Positions 46,121 through 57,064 of a stretch of DNA of 64,000 nucleotides are shown here, one piece after another. Below the pieces are notes generated by a model. It made no database searches. It worked only from the letters and a program-made list of their open reading frames with translations, and had not been told where the DNA came from. Position 1 is the first letter of the stretch; each line of letters opens with the position of its first letter. The stretch comes from Epiperipatus broadwayi (lineage: Eukaryota; Onychophora; Udeonychophora; Euonychophora; Peripatidae): contig JAQFVV010012672.1 of the NCBI GenBank assembly GCA_028023455.1, positions 122,001 through 186,000 on the forward strand. Reading direction: 5' to 3'. The position numbers were made by a program, and so were the translations under genes.

Positions 46121-46528
46121 TAAACCACTACATATCATACGATCATTCTTTATGCTTACACAAGCTGTTTACACAGAAGCAAAATTCTTCATACAGTAGC
46201 GCCACTCAGTGCAATTCAGAGTAATCAATGGATGCAGGAAGGTTTGTGCATAAAATCCCTATCTAGTATCTACTCATCCAATATTCCCAGACTAGTGGCT
46301 TTCATCAGTAAAGAGCCTTGGAGCGTTGCATTAGATGCTAAGATCTAGGTGCAGTGCTCTCAGATTCAAGGTTTTTTACTGATGAAAGCCACAACATAGA
46401 AACTAGTCTGGGAATATTGAATGAGTAGGGCACTAGGTAGAGATTTTATGCACAAACCTTCCTGCATCCATTGATTACTCTGATTTGCACCGAATGGCAC
46501 TACTGTATGGACAGTTTTGCCTCTGTGA
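46121..46528. mobile_element. Family B fold-back element inserted in a LINE
   Basis: Bordered by GAAAATTAAAT at 46110-46120 and 46529-46539 (11-bp target duplication). The left half (to about 46325) is minus-sense and the right half plus-sense. Both contain the hammerhead region, GCACAAACCTTCCTGCATCC and CCATTGATTACTCTG, and end in TACTGTATGG...TTTTGCCTCTGTG. The left hammerhead lacks about ten core bases; the right one is complete. Related copies are at 44.6, 58.4, 59.4 and 59.7 kb. Confidence 0.85.
46364..46422 (+). ncRNA. Hammerhead ribozyme, family B
   Basis: Outer stem I is AUUCAA (46364-46369) with UUGAAU (46417-46422). Internal loop is GGUU against AUA. Inner stem I is UUUUA (46374-46378) with UGGGA (46409-46413), with G-U pairs. 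The core is CUGAUGA at 46379-46385. Stem II is weak (AAGCC...AUA). GAAA is at 46399-46402. Stem III is A-U and C-G with a two-base loop, and the cleavage position is after C46408. Relative to 58502-58560, an outer C-G pair is now U-A on both sides, so pairing is conserved. Confidence 0.8.
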
Positions 46529-46893
46529 GAAAATTAAATGCTGAAAATACAACATGGCTCCAATGTTCCTGCTGCTGCCTTTAATAAATTTAGATTATTT
46601 CATCACAGGAAAATAACTACTGCAATAATGTTAGCTGTTTATGGAGCTGTTAGTTTACTTAATTTATTATATGAAAGTGAGATTAGGAGATCATATCAAT
46701 GCAGTATAAAGATATTAAAAAAGGTTTATTTAAGAATGCTCTGTAAAATTTTAAATTACCATGACAACTTCATAAAAACAATCAACATAATTGACAACTT
46801 TCTGAATGTGATAATGTAGTCCATTATTATAAAATTACATCATTATATTAAATATATAGGATGAATGATCAATGCAAGACATTCTAAAAGAAT

Positions 46894-47118
46894 AAATAGT
46901 CAAAATAAGTCATAGATCACATGACTCTATCTCTTAAGCTTGTAAGTTATAAACAATGAGGTTTGTCAATTCCTCAACAAGCTTTGTGATAAATGCTTAG
47001 CCAGAGCCAGCACTTCAAATATCTGTCAGGAACCCCCCCCCCCAAACCCCTGACCATGGTTTCATGCTTTAACACTCCTCAGAGAGGTGCCAGGTAGATC
47101 TAGCGTCTGAATCTCTTT
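46894..47118. mobile_element. Family D element inserted in a LINE
   Basis: Bordered by ATTCTAAAAGAAT (46881-46893) and ATTCTAAAGAAT (47119-47130), a target duplication with one A lost. It matches 12478-12700: GTCATAGATCACATGAC, CTTAAGCTTGTAAG, GATAAATGCTTAGCCAGAG, a C-run, then the hammerhead region. Unlike the 12.5-kb copy it has only one half, so it is not a fold-back. Confidence 0.82.
47046..47088 (-). ncRNA. Hammerhead ribozyme, family D, intact core
   Basis: Minus strand. Stem I is ACCUCU (47088-47083) with AGGGGU (47051-47046), six pairs including one G-U. The core is CUGAGGA at 47082-47076. Stem II is GUGU/GCAU with loop UAAA (47075-47064). GAAA is followed by stem III ACC/GGU with a two-base loop, and the cleavage position is after C at 47052. 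A run of G follows stem I. All required core bases are present (position 7 may be any base). The stem II changes relative to 12641-12685 keep pairing through G-U pairs. Confidence 0.8.
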
Positions 47119-47419
47119 ATTCTAAAGAATGTTTTATTGTGAACATAGAGCATGGTTTTCATGGAAGTGGTAAACCCTGGCTACATTATAAGAATTATTT
47201 CAAAGGCCTTCTAAAAAAGTGCAATGGCAATTATTTTCATTGGAAGATATGGCAGAGAATGCAATACATTGGGGAACTAAAGTTAGCCATGGTACTGAAA
47301 TATTTCTGAAAGAAAAGTTATCTGTTGAAAAAATTGAAAACATAAAATATCAAGTAAACAGATGGATCAATATGTTCTATGTGAATGTGTCTTTCACAAA
47401 TTGGCTTATATAGTCATCG

Positions 47420-47828
47420 TGAAACTCAATTCCAGTTTTTTTACCTCTCTCCTTTCTATTTTTTGGATTTAGAATGTTCATAGTGGTTATTTATTAATGC
47501 TAGATATACTAACATTTAGATTGTTATATCTGGATTAGAGATAATCTTTAGTTTAATAAATGATTAACTATAGTTATGAGTATTTACCTGCAGTGGTTAG
47601 TGACAAAGTTATGAGTTTATAAAATTTGACACTTGTAAATCAAATTGTGATGAGCCACTAAACATCACATGATCACCATTCTGTATGGAGATGATAAAAT
47701 GTTTAATGTTGATTAATAATGTACTTTTTTTTCTTCTATAAGTTGTTGTCTTACACAAAAATCTACATGATTAATAGTAAAAATACAACTGAAGCTAACA
47801 AAAACTTCATAAAGAAATATTTTCCCAT
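47420..47828. other. Intergenic DNA; family B end scrap at about 47650-47680
   Basis: ACATCACATGATCACCATT near 47660 equals the outer end of family B. Otherwise unrecognised. Confidence 0.35.
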
Positions 47829-47831
47829 TAT

Positions 47832-47892
47832 TATTTTTATCTGCTTGCTTGCAAGGCGGGTGCGCTGACCTTTCGGCTACCAACGCTTGACT
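47832..47892 (-). mobile_element. tRNA-derived SINE fragment
   Basis: The minus strand reads GTCAAGCGTTGGTAGCCGAA then AGGTCAGCGCACCCGCCTTG, the 5' tRNA-like part of the SINE at 3481-3589, here better preserved. The B box and tail are absent. Confidence 0.65.
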
Positions 47893-47894
47893 AT

Positions 47895-48500
47895 TATTTT
47901 TATCTTTAATTATTATTTATTAGAAATAATAGATCCACAGCAATTGTAATCTAACATTATTCTTGATCGTTTTATTTTTCAAATAGATAGCACTTATTTA
48001 GAATTTGCTTTTAGTATATTTATAATGAGGAAAATTAAAATAATATATCTATATATTATAGATGGTGTTTTAATACTGCCCAAACCTTTTTTTAAATAAT
48101 AATAAAAAAGGATAACTAAATCATAGTAAAAAGGTTAGCTTAGAATCGAATACTAATTGTAAAACTCTTAGATCAAAATAATAAAAATTTTAAAAAAAGG
48201 GAATTTATTTAAATAATTATTTCTAACAAAAATTAGAATCAGCAATATTTCAAATTTTGCTTATTTAAGCCTAATATATATATTAATGAAGTATAAGTTT
48301 TAACTAAGAATAATAATTTTGCAATAAAAATTTTTAGTATCATTAAATTTTAAAAGAGGTCGTAACAATAAGTCACATTACTCACGAGATTTTGTATATT
48401 TGTTATGGCGTTTCATTTTTATCGTAACTGAGACGTGATTTTTACTAAAAAAATATTTTGAGTTTATTTATATATGTATTAGCAATAGATGATTATTCAA
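47895..48500. other. Region upstream of NFS1
   Basis: AT-rich. It should hold the NFS1 promoter and 5' UTR, but no clear TATA box or initiator can be singled out against the AT background. The slightly less AT-rich stretch at about 48355-48440 is the likeliest core promoter area. No upstream splice acceptor is needed: the ORF has its own start and presequence. Confidence 0.35.
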
Positions 48501-48501
48501 A

Positions 48502-49851
48502 ATGTTTTCATTTTTGAAAAATTCCTTTTCCAAGTATAAAATTAATAAACAAAATCTGTTTTTGAAATTTTTTTGTCAAGATTTTCATCATTCAGGAATA
48601 TCGTTCCAAATACAATCGAAAGTTTTAAATGATGTAACTACTGGGCGGCCTCTTTATTTGGATGCTCAAGCTACAACACCTATGGATCCTCGTGTTTTAG
48701 ATGCCATGTTGCCTTATACTATAACTTTGTATGGTAATCCTCATTCTCGTACTCATGCCTATGGTTGGGAAAGCGAAGCTGCAGTAGAAAAAGCTAGGTG
48801 TCAGGTAGCTAATATTATTGGAGCTGATCCTAGAGAAATTGTATTTACTAGTGGAGCTACGGAATCAAATAACATGGCAGTTAAAGGTGTAGCTCATTTT
48901 TATAAAGATAAAAAAAAACATGTTATAACCACGCAGACAGAACATAAGTGCGTACTCGATTCTTGTCGAGCATTAGAAGGAGAAGGTTTTAGTGTTACAT
49001 ATTTACCCGTTGAAAAAACTGGATTAATAGATCTTTCAAAATTGGAAGCTGCATTTCAAGAAGATACAGTACTGGTAACAATTATGACTGTCAATAATGA
49101 AATTGGTGTTAAACAACCAATTACCGAAATAGGGGAAATGTGTTTTAAAAGAGGTGTATTTTTTCACACTGACGCTGCTCAAGCTGTTGGCAAAATACCG
49201 ATAAATGTTAAAGAACAAAATATTCATCTTATGTCTATAAGTGGTCATAAAATTTATGGTCCTAAGGGTGTTGGTGCTTTATTTATTCGCAGGCGACCAC
49301 GGGTACGTTTAGAAGCTTTGCAAAGTGGCGGAGGTCAGGAAAGAGGAATGAGAAGCGGAACTGTCCCTACGCCATTAGCTGTTGGTCTTGGCGCTGCGTG
49401 TGAAATTTGCCAACAGGAATTGGAATATGATCATATAAGAATTTCGCAATTAAGCGAACGTTTAATGAATAAAATTTTCAGCAATCTTAGTCATGTGATA
49501 CGGAATGGTGATACAGATCAAAGCTATCCCGGTTGTGTGAACTTATCTTTTGCATATGTTGAAGGTGAGAGCTTGTTAATGGCTTTGAAAGACATTGCTT
49601 TATCGTCCGGAAGTGCTTGCACATCTGCTTCCCTAGAACCATCATATGTTCTTAGAGCCATTGGTGCAGATGAAGACTTAGCCCATTCATCAATTAGATT
49701 TGGAATTGGAAGATTTACAACTGAAGAAGAAGTCGATTATACTGTTGAACGAACCATCAAACATGTAAAGCGTCTTAGAGAATTGAGTCCCCTTTGGGAA
49801 ATGGTTCAAGAAGGAATTGATTTGAAAACTATTAAATGGACCCAGCATTAA
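48502..49851 (+). CDS. NFS1: Cysteine desulfurase, mitochondrial (NFS1), intronless
   Basis: PLP enzyme that takes sulfur from L-cysteine (giving alanine) and passes it as a persulfide to the ISCU scaffold for Fe-S cluster assembly in the mitochondrial matrix, working with ISD11, ACP and frataxin. The 449-residue length fits the family. Residues 1-40 are Lys/Phe-rich with one Asp, a plausible mitochondrial presequence. The conserved core starts at [17 protein letters not shown] (49-65). Visible sites: TSGATESNN (116-124), TEHK with PLP-stacking His148, HTDAAQ with Asp224, SGHK with the PLP Lys250, [12 protein letters not shown] (276-287), and [10 protein letters not shown] with the sulfur-carrying Cys373 on the mobile loop. 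The conserved C-terminus SPLWEM...WTQH is present. The start at 48502 is the first ATG giving the presequence. There are no introns over 1.35 kb, unlike the ASB gene; it may be an old retrocopy or a naturally intronless gene. The frame is fully intact. Confidence 0.97.
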   Translation: MFSFLKNSFSKYKINKQNLFLKFFCQDFHHSGISFQIQSKVLNDVTTGRPLYLDAQATTPMDPRVLDAMLPYTITLYGNPHSRTHAYGWESEAAVEKARCQVANIIGADPREIVFTSGATESNNMAVKGVAHFYKDKKKHVITTQTEHKCVLDSCRALEGEGFSVTYLPVEKTGLIDLSKLEAAFQEDTVLVTIMTVNNEIGVKQPITEIGEMCFKRGVFFHTDAAQAVGKIPINVKEQNIHLMSISGHKIYGPKGVGALFIRRRPRVRLEALQSGGGQERGMRSGTVPTPLAVGLGAACEICQQELEYDHIRISQLSERLMNKIFSNLSHVIRNGDTDQSYPGCVNLSFAYVEGESLLMALKDIALSSGSACTSASLEPSYVLRAIGADEDLAHSSIRFGIGRFTTEEEVDYTVERTIKHVKRLRELSPLWEMVQEGIDLKTIKWTQH

Positions 49852-50019
49852 TGGACATTTGTATCTTATTTAATTTGCCTTGCTTTTTTAACAATACGCT
49901 TTTAAAAATATCTTTGTTTAGATATATTGTAAATATTAAATGCGCCTGTTGTTGGTTTTGATCTTTTGCAAAGAGAATATATTTGTAAATATTAAATGAA
50001 AGTTTATGTATATTTTCCA

Positions 50020-50025
50020 AATAAA
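50020..50025 (+). terminator. Poly(A) signal of NFS1
   Basis: AATAAA about 170 bases after the NFS1 stop, followed by a T-rich stretch; the likeliest polyadenylation signal. Confidence 0.6.
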
Positions 50026-50044
50026 TAATTTTATTCATCAAATT

Positions 50045-50980
50045 GTTTTCCTCAGCCGTTTACCTCACTGGTAAAATTATGACTCAATAATTAGTCTCAT
50101 CTGAGGAAATAAAAGTCTAGTCAGTGTTATAATAAAACTTATGCTTAGCCAACTATTTTGGTGTCCAAACATCGCTTAGCTTTCAATAAGCTGAATATTA
50201 ATAACTACAATTTCACGTGTATATATGGGTACACATTAATCTGCTATAACTACTGTATTCTATTTCTTGTTTATATATTTGTAGAAAATATTTTTTAAAA
50301 ATATTAAAATTAAACTTTCACTTATGTAAATTTTTGATATTTCAAAAATTTCTATGAAATATCAAAAAAAAAAAGGAAAATATTTTAATTTCATTTTGCT
50401 TTTAGCCTTTTATTATTAAGAATTATTAATCAAACGAGGTTAGTTTAAGGTTTTTTTGCCATTCTAAGTAATCAGTTTATTAAATTGACTTGAAAATAAA
50501 TGTTTTCACAAAATTTATTAATTTTTGTTTTGATTTTTTTTTAGATGTTTTTACTTTCTCAAAAAATTACTGACAGTCTGGATTAATAAAGTATTAAGTA
50601 GTAATTTTTTGTTATTTTAGTAATTCGTGACTAGATAGATTAAAAATTATTACTTCAAACAACAACTAAGAAAATAAATCACTCCATGCAGATGGGGTGT
50701 TAAAATGAAAAACTCTGACTTAATTTTATCTTCTTCCTCAAAAATCTATAAAGATATTGTAAGTTACAATGTTCCCTCTAAGAGTTGACTATCTAGCAAA
50801 AAATACAAGAGCTTAACACACTAAACTGTCCAATGTGCAACAAATATATATAAACATCAAAATGTAGCATTTATTTGCACATTTACATATTATATAATGA
50901 AATATTGTAAACATACTTAAAAATAATAACAAAACTCAATAATAATAATTAGTTCTTTATTTTTTCATGTCTTTCTTGAT
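50045..50980. other. Intergenic DNA with a 14-bp hairpin
   Basis: Arms 50331-50344 (TTTTTGATATTTCA) and 50355-50368 (TGAAATATCAAAAA) are perfect complements around a ten-base loop. No gene recognised. Confidence 0.4.
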
Positions 50981-51019
50981 GGTTTATCCAAGTTTTATAA
51001 ACTTTGTTTAGGTTTATCT

Positions 51020-53006
51020 ACTTTTCTGATAAGATATAATGTTTAATTTGTATTAAATTATCCAAATGTTTGTCATCTAGTCCTTTATGGGATTTTGATT
51101 TTATAGCATTCATTAAATTAAAACCACTGGAGGCTTGAAAAGTTGCACAAATATCAGAAAATTACGAAAAGTTTTTTATATTTTGATTTTTTAAGACATA
51201 GGTAATTAATCATTAAATGATTTGATTACTACAATTTTTCATTTACTAAAAATTTCAAATTAACCATATTGTTCTAAAACTGATTTTTATCATTCTTATT
51301 TATTATAGTTTTATATTTAATGAATAAACATTTGAGACTTTTTTTTCATGCTCTTTGTTTACATTATTTTTTATTACAAAAAGATCCAAGACTTTCCAGT
51401 CATTTATATCTTCCTCTGGAAATCTAGTATCTAAAAGCAGTTGGATAAATTTTATTGATGAAGTATCTATTTAATCATTGCAATATAAAATTACTTGAAC
51501 ATCAATACACTAGCAGATAGATATTGCTCTCTTGATTTATTCATTTTTACCTTTAGAAATTAATGTGCCTCTAATGAGAATAAATTAATCCTTTGCAGTT
51601 TTATTTAATGCTAATAGTTCTGCAAATATATTTTTAAGAATCACACATGCTGCCGATATTATAAGATTTTGAGGTTTTTTTAAACAATATTTGTCTTGGG
51701 TTATTGAATTCTTCTTGTTCTGTGCAGTAACTTATTAAAATATCATACTTTCTTACCAGAGCAATTAATATCTTACTTCATTTTCCAAAATGTTGGTCAA
51801 TTCTTTAAATTTTCAAGTCTTATAGATGATCTATTAAACATTGTATATATTGTCCTTAAAAGGATTTCAGTGTCTTTAATAAATGGAACCTGTTCCATAC
51901 ATGGATCTTCCCAAGTAAGCCATGTAGTATTGTTGAACTAAATGTGAATATCCTCTCATAGATGAGCAGCCACATCATTTGTTTTTCATAACTTACAGAG
52001 GTAAGCATAACCATTTTTTGTAAATCATTAGACTTTTTAAAATAGAATGATTGCATGTGTAATAATGTCGACAAATTTTGTCTGATAGCTGGAATCAGAT
52101 TTTGATCTGTGTTTTATATATAATATTAATTTTTTTTTCTACTGAAATATCTACTTTCATTCACTATCAAATAATGAAATGAAAATGTTCAAACTTTATC
52201 AATAATCTCCTTATGTATGGCTAAATTTATATATTTTATAAATTCTTATTATGCCATGATTCAGGAATAATATATTTTCCTACATTATCATGTATAAATT
52301 GCATAAAGTATTGACAGTAATTGCTAGAATAATATTGTCTATTAGAATTTTAATCATGTTTTTGTTTGGTTTCTTGTGTTCCGCATTTTTTAATCTCCAG
52401 TTACGATCTTCTGGGTTTTCAATTAAAATTTCCTCCATTATTTTTATTTCAAATGGCAATAACTGAATCAGTATGAACTTTTTGGTGGCAGTTTAAACCA
52501 TTTTCCATTTGGTTTATTTTTTATTGATAGTAAATTCACCTTTTGAATTTGATTGACAGCAAATTTTACAAATGTCATCACCTGTATTGCTTCAATACTA
52601 AAACCATCCCCAAGTTTAATACAATAGTTATAATTTCTGATGATGTTGGCATTTCAGTTTCATACTGATCAGGAGAGTCATTGATATTTATTTATTTTAT
52701 TTTTAGATTGACTCAAATTAAATTGACTTGCTTAATGTCATTTATAGGGTCTAAATAAAATATTTATATGTTGGATGATTTTTTTTAAAAATTACAATAA
52801 TAATAAAAAAGTCTTATCATATTCAGTTGCATCAAGCATTCAGTCATGGAAACTGTTAGCAGATTTGAAAGGTAGTTCTCAGTCAGCACTGATATATGTG
52901 GCCAAAATGTAATATGATAGTATAGGAATCTATTTTTAGTTGTTCTAGGCAACAGCACTATTAAACTGAAGTTCCCATAGCAATATCCCTGCCTCCCTCC
53001 CCACTG
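51020..53006 (-). pseudogene. Dead hAT transposase (C-terminal part recognisable)
   Basis: The minus-strand frame ending at a stop near 51026 reads FNLMNAIKSKSHKGLDDKHL and continues to a stop after YILSEK, matching the hAT C-terminal dimerisation domain of the ZMYM6/EPM2AIP1-like type. Further upstream (about 51450-51360) another piece reads DTRFPEEDINDWKVLDLF, also typical of this region. Beyond that the frame decays. The right edge CAGTGGGGAGGGAGG (reverse strand from 53006) looks like a hAT terminus, but the other terminus was not found. It is unrelated in sequence to the hAT copies at 7.7-9.1 kb. Confidence 0.65.
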
Positions 53007-53009
53007 CAT

Positions 53010-56000
53010 GTACAGGTCAATTTTATTTATTAATCCTTTTTATCAAAATTATTTATCTTAAATGTTAAAACAAATGGATAAATGCTTCGAGTATTGAAAT
53101 GCCTGGATTGTGCAGAAGCCACTAAGCAGTGCATAGGCTTTCAAAATTGCTGTGCAATTGAAGGAACACTGATGGTAAAATTACAAAGTAATGGGTGTAG
53201 CGAGTCAATATTCCAAGTCATACATTGTGCCATTTATAATGGTATAGGACATAGTGGTAGCATAGGATGGTTAAATTAAAAAATTACAATTTTCAATTGA
53301 AATGGATTTATAGACAAATAGGTTGATTAATTAGTAGAGCGACTGACACCAACTTAATTAATTTGCTACTTTATCATATATCAATACTAATAAAAATTAT
53401 TGATACTCAATTTCTTTTTATACCATCTGTCTACCAGTCATTCTAAAAGTAATATGATGGTTTAAATTTATTGTGAACATTAACTATAAAAGTATAGCCC
53501 ATAAGTATCATATAGTCGTCTATCCCATTACATATCTATTGTGTCTCATATTAACTACCTCAACTGCGGTAATTGGCTACGATGTTTGTAACTAATAAAT
53601 TAGTATCTAATTAATGTTGCATAGAAAAGAAATACATTCAAAGACTAAATTTTTAATAAAACAAAATATTTTAATAAAATGAATATTGAAAAGGATTTGA
53701 ATATGGCATAAGTGAGCATTTTACTATATCATATACCAATTAAGAGTGTAACTGCATGGAAAGTAGTGGTTCCACAAATTGGGCAAGAATTGTAATTGTG
53801 CGGAAAGTAGCGGTTAATAAGATAAAATCAGGTTATAATGTCCTACAATTGGGTAACCATTTGTAATAGTTACACCACAGTAGGACTGAATTATGAGATG
53901 GGAAATCATCATTGCCCCCAAATAAAATATAAAAGGAAAGAGCATGAAAGATCAGCACAAAACTAATGATAAGTTCACCAGCCTTATCAAAAGTAATCAT
54001 TCATCAATAATCAATCTTGTGATTATATTTGAAAGTGGTCCATTATAGACCAGGTTAATTATTTAGCCACTGCCAAACCTAGGGCAGGAATACAAACTAA
54101 TTATTTGGATGCACATATTTAGGTGCTACTCCATCAAAATACAATGATAAGTCAATGCTGAAATACTAAATACATACTGACCATTATCATGCTCTGGCTA
54201 CTTAATGCCATTAATGAACTGGCTAGCTATAAACTAAATTTCTAAACAAATAAATGAAATGTAGTGTACAGACTTTAAAGAATATCCCTTTTGCACCAAC
54301 CAGGATCATCATCTGGATTCCATAACAAACCCCTACTCCATACAACTATTATGCACAAATCTAGCTCAGGAAACAACTCTAAATTACAGTGAGCAAGCGA
54401 TAAATAAATAAAGCATTTTATTATAAAGCACTTCAAATAATTCCTTTATTTACCTTATAAGTAAATAGTTTTATTGAGATCATCTTAAAAAAATCCTAAG
54501 ACATTAAGCTGTTGTGAAAGTAAGTCATACACACTGTCAATTCATGTAACAGGAGTTGGAAGGAATAAAGACAAAAATATTTTTAAATAATTATTTAATA
54601 ACTAACTGATTAAGAATAAAAGAAAATGACACGATAATATGAAGTTTTAAATATTCATTTTATCAAAAAGTAAAATTCATAAAAATTATAATTAACCAGT
54701 TGATTTCTATTCATTAAATTAACTTTTAATTCATTCAGTTATATCTTTAAATAACTGAAAAACAACATTTTCAAAATCAACTATAACAATCCTTGATTTA
54801 GTTTAATTAACTAACCTTTTGTTAAGGTTTTAGGAGGAAAAGTAAATGAAAAGAGAAAAATATTTAAAAAAACTTAAATTTACAAAAAATTAAATTTTCT
54901 AAAAACTTTTCATAATTTTGAAGAGTAAATTGACTGGATTTAGAAGAAAAAATATTAACTTAATGAAAATATTTAAAATTATCAATTCTTAGAACAACAA
55001 TTATTTTTTTTTACTATACATGAAATTTAGTATGCAGACAAAAAAATACATTTAATCGTGGTTTTATTTTTTGTGGAGTCCTTTCCAGTTATAATTTTCA
55101 GGTTTTTTTCCAATTGAGTTTCTCCTTGAAGGCTTCTAGATATGAACATGGTTAATTTGTCCATTTCTTGGTTTGCAGTAATTCCAGGTTTAAAAATTAG
55201 CAAATTTCATTCATTTCCACCAACATTTCCAGATGAGACTAATACAGACAAAGATTCATGCTCTTGGTTGAAGATAAAGATGCAGATTACTTTAGGGGAT
55301 AACTAATCTACATTTTTACTTCAATGGAGACAAATTACATGGAAGAAAATGATGTCTAGCTTTTAGCTGAATTTAGCATACGGTTTTCATTGTATAAATC
55401 ATTTTATGAGTATGCTAAAAGCTTGATTAAAACTTTTATGCAATAGCTTGATTAAGATTCCTGTTGTACTATGCAACAGCTTGGGAAAGATTACTTTATC
55501 AGCTGGATTAAGACATGACTGCTTTCTCTTCAACAGCTAAGAAAGGAATATACTTCCTACCAGACACTTGGGTCTTCTCATTTATTCACACCCCCATTTT
55601 TTTTTAGAACAATCCTGACTACAAGCTAATCACAATACCTGGTAATTTTTATAACAACCAATTAGGTAAATTTTTACAAATTCAGCTATTTTCTCCTTAC
55701 TCATAGACATTGAAAAACAAGTCAAGAACTTAAATTAACACCATAAAATTATTGGCATTCCTTTCTAATTAAAAAAAATTTCTTGCAAAACAAGATAATC
55801 AGTTAACTACATTGATTTGATTTTTTGTAATGAGAGATGAAAAAGAAAAACAACTAATTAAAAATAAAATTTACCATAAGAATTAAAATCTTATTTTTTT
55901 CTTTTAAAAAATACTCTTAAACATAAAACTATTAAATATTAAACAATTTACTAAAAAAAATTTTTTTTTCTTTTGGTACATTTTTTTAAAAAAAAAATTT

Positions 56001-56580
56001 TAAAGCAACTGGTAATTAAATAAAATTATTGAAGAGAGAACAAAAGAAATTATTTATATGATTTTATACTTTTCTCTCCTACATTATGCATATTATAATT
56101 TAAAAAAAAAAATGTTTGACAATTATTTTTAAAAAATTGTCTAGAATGTTCCTACTATCATGTGGGAAGGAAAATAAAATATTTAACTGATTTCAGACCC
56201 ATTATAATTATAAAAAAAATTATGTATGGGAAAATTAAATACTATTTTCCCCATTAATTAACCTAAACTAAACCTGAGGAACATGCTGCAAAGTTATCTA
56301 ATTATTTTTAATGTTGCTATGTAGCCAAATGGTTACAATAGTAATAACTTTATGTTATATTCTATCTGCACTTTCATCAAAATAATCAGTTTTAATATGT
56401 GTGTTATATATATAACCTGCTACATGTATAAAATAAAAATATATCTTCCTGAAGGTTTGTGATGATGGTGTTCTAGTTGTATTTTTATATTGGACTATTT
56501 CAATCATCTAATGTGTGTATTGAATGTGTTTAGAAAAAATTAACTTTATTTAAATATTCCAAATACATTCAACTATTAAT
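53010..56580. other. Intergenic DNA, nothing recognised
   Basis: AT-rich with stops in all frames. The small open frame 53082-53279 (+) has several Cys but no known pattern. Confidence 0.35.
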
Positions 56581-56589
56581 AATAGCACA

Positions 56590-57060
56590 TCAAACATTAT
56601 AGTATATGCTCAACGTTTCAAGAGGTATTATTCTCCCCTCTTCTTCAGGTGTTGCTGATATAAACAGTGACAGTACTAGCATGGGATTTGGACCAAATCC
56701 TTAGATTCTTGAGTATTAATTTTAAGGTAAGGCTCAAAGTAACTGAGCCATCCTGCCAAAAGCAACAATCAGTAGGAATTTCATATATTTATCTAAGAGG
56801 TTCTTCCTGATTTCTCCACTTTTTCCTAAGAGCAAAGTTGATTAGTGGTTTCCATACATTATGTATAATCACACTGGGTTGGCATATGGGATTTTTTGCT
56901 ATTGTCATGCGAGCAGCTTCTTTAAATTTTCTTTGTATCTTTTCTTCTCTATCCAATATTTTTGTATTTTTCCAACTGGCACATACATGTTCTGTTACCT
57001 TAGGCAAATACTGTATACAATTAATAAAGAGTGCATCTTCAAGACAAACTTTTTATGACT
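56590..57060 (-). pseudogene. Penelope-like element 3' end: endonuclease tail and terminal motif
   Basis: The minus-strand frame at 57048-56789 reads TEHVCASWKNTKILDREEKI, continues with KFKEAARMTIAKNPIC and ends at a stop. The pattern W-x-N-T-K-I-L-D-R-E ... K-E-A-x-x-I matches the C-terminal part of the GIY-YIG endonuclease domain of Penelope-like retroelements. About 140 bases further on, still minus, CCTGAAGAAGAGG (56653-56638) and CCTCTTGAAACGTTGAG (56625-56609) form the hammerhead-like terminal motif known from these elements, then an AATAAA-like tail. An in-frame TAA lies just upstream of 57050, so only a 5'-truncated copy remains. Confidence 0.65.
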
Positions 57061-57064
57061 GAAG

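Larger units (their letters stand above)
45825..47415 (+). pseudogene. LINE reverse-transcriptase C-terminal half, split by two hammerhead elements
   Basis: A second LINE family. The pieces in order are: LDLQYTDDCAIFVSLIDNLQ at about 45890 (RT motif C, with YTDD for the usual YADD), LGGYQLKNINYSKYL-like text near 46045, then after a 408-bp insertion FNKFRLFHHRKITTAIMLAV and YESEIRRSYQCSIKILKK, then RMNDQC near 46865, then after a 225-bp insertion GKPWLHYKNYFKGLLKK near 47180 and the tail frame to 47413. The order and spacing follow the usual C-terminal layout of APE-type LINEs. Several stops and frameshifts are present. The insertions are family B (46121-46528) and family D (46894-47118), each with a short direct repeat of the LINE sequence at its borders. 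Confidence 0.78.

Noticed and set aside
49036-49248. Minus-strand open frame inside NFS1
   Set aside because: Antisense shadow of the NFS1 coding sequence.
50331-50368. Hairpin as a bacterial-type terminator after NFS1
   Set aside because: The genomic context is eukaryotic and a poly(A) signal already lies upstream; the stem is AT-only and likely incidental.
53082-53279. Cys-containing open frame of 65 codons
   Set aside because: The cysteine spacing fits no zinc-binding or secreted-peptide pattern, there is no signal peptide, and the surroundings do not code.
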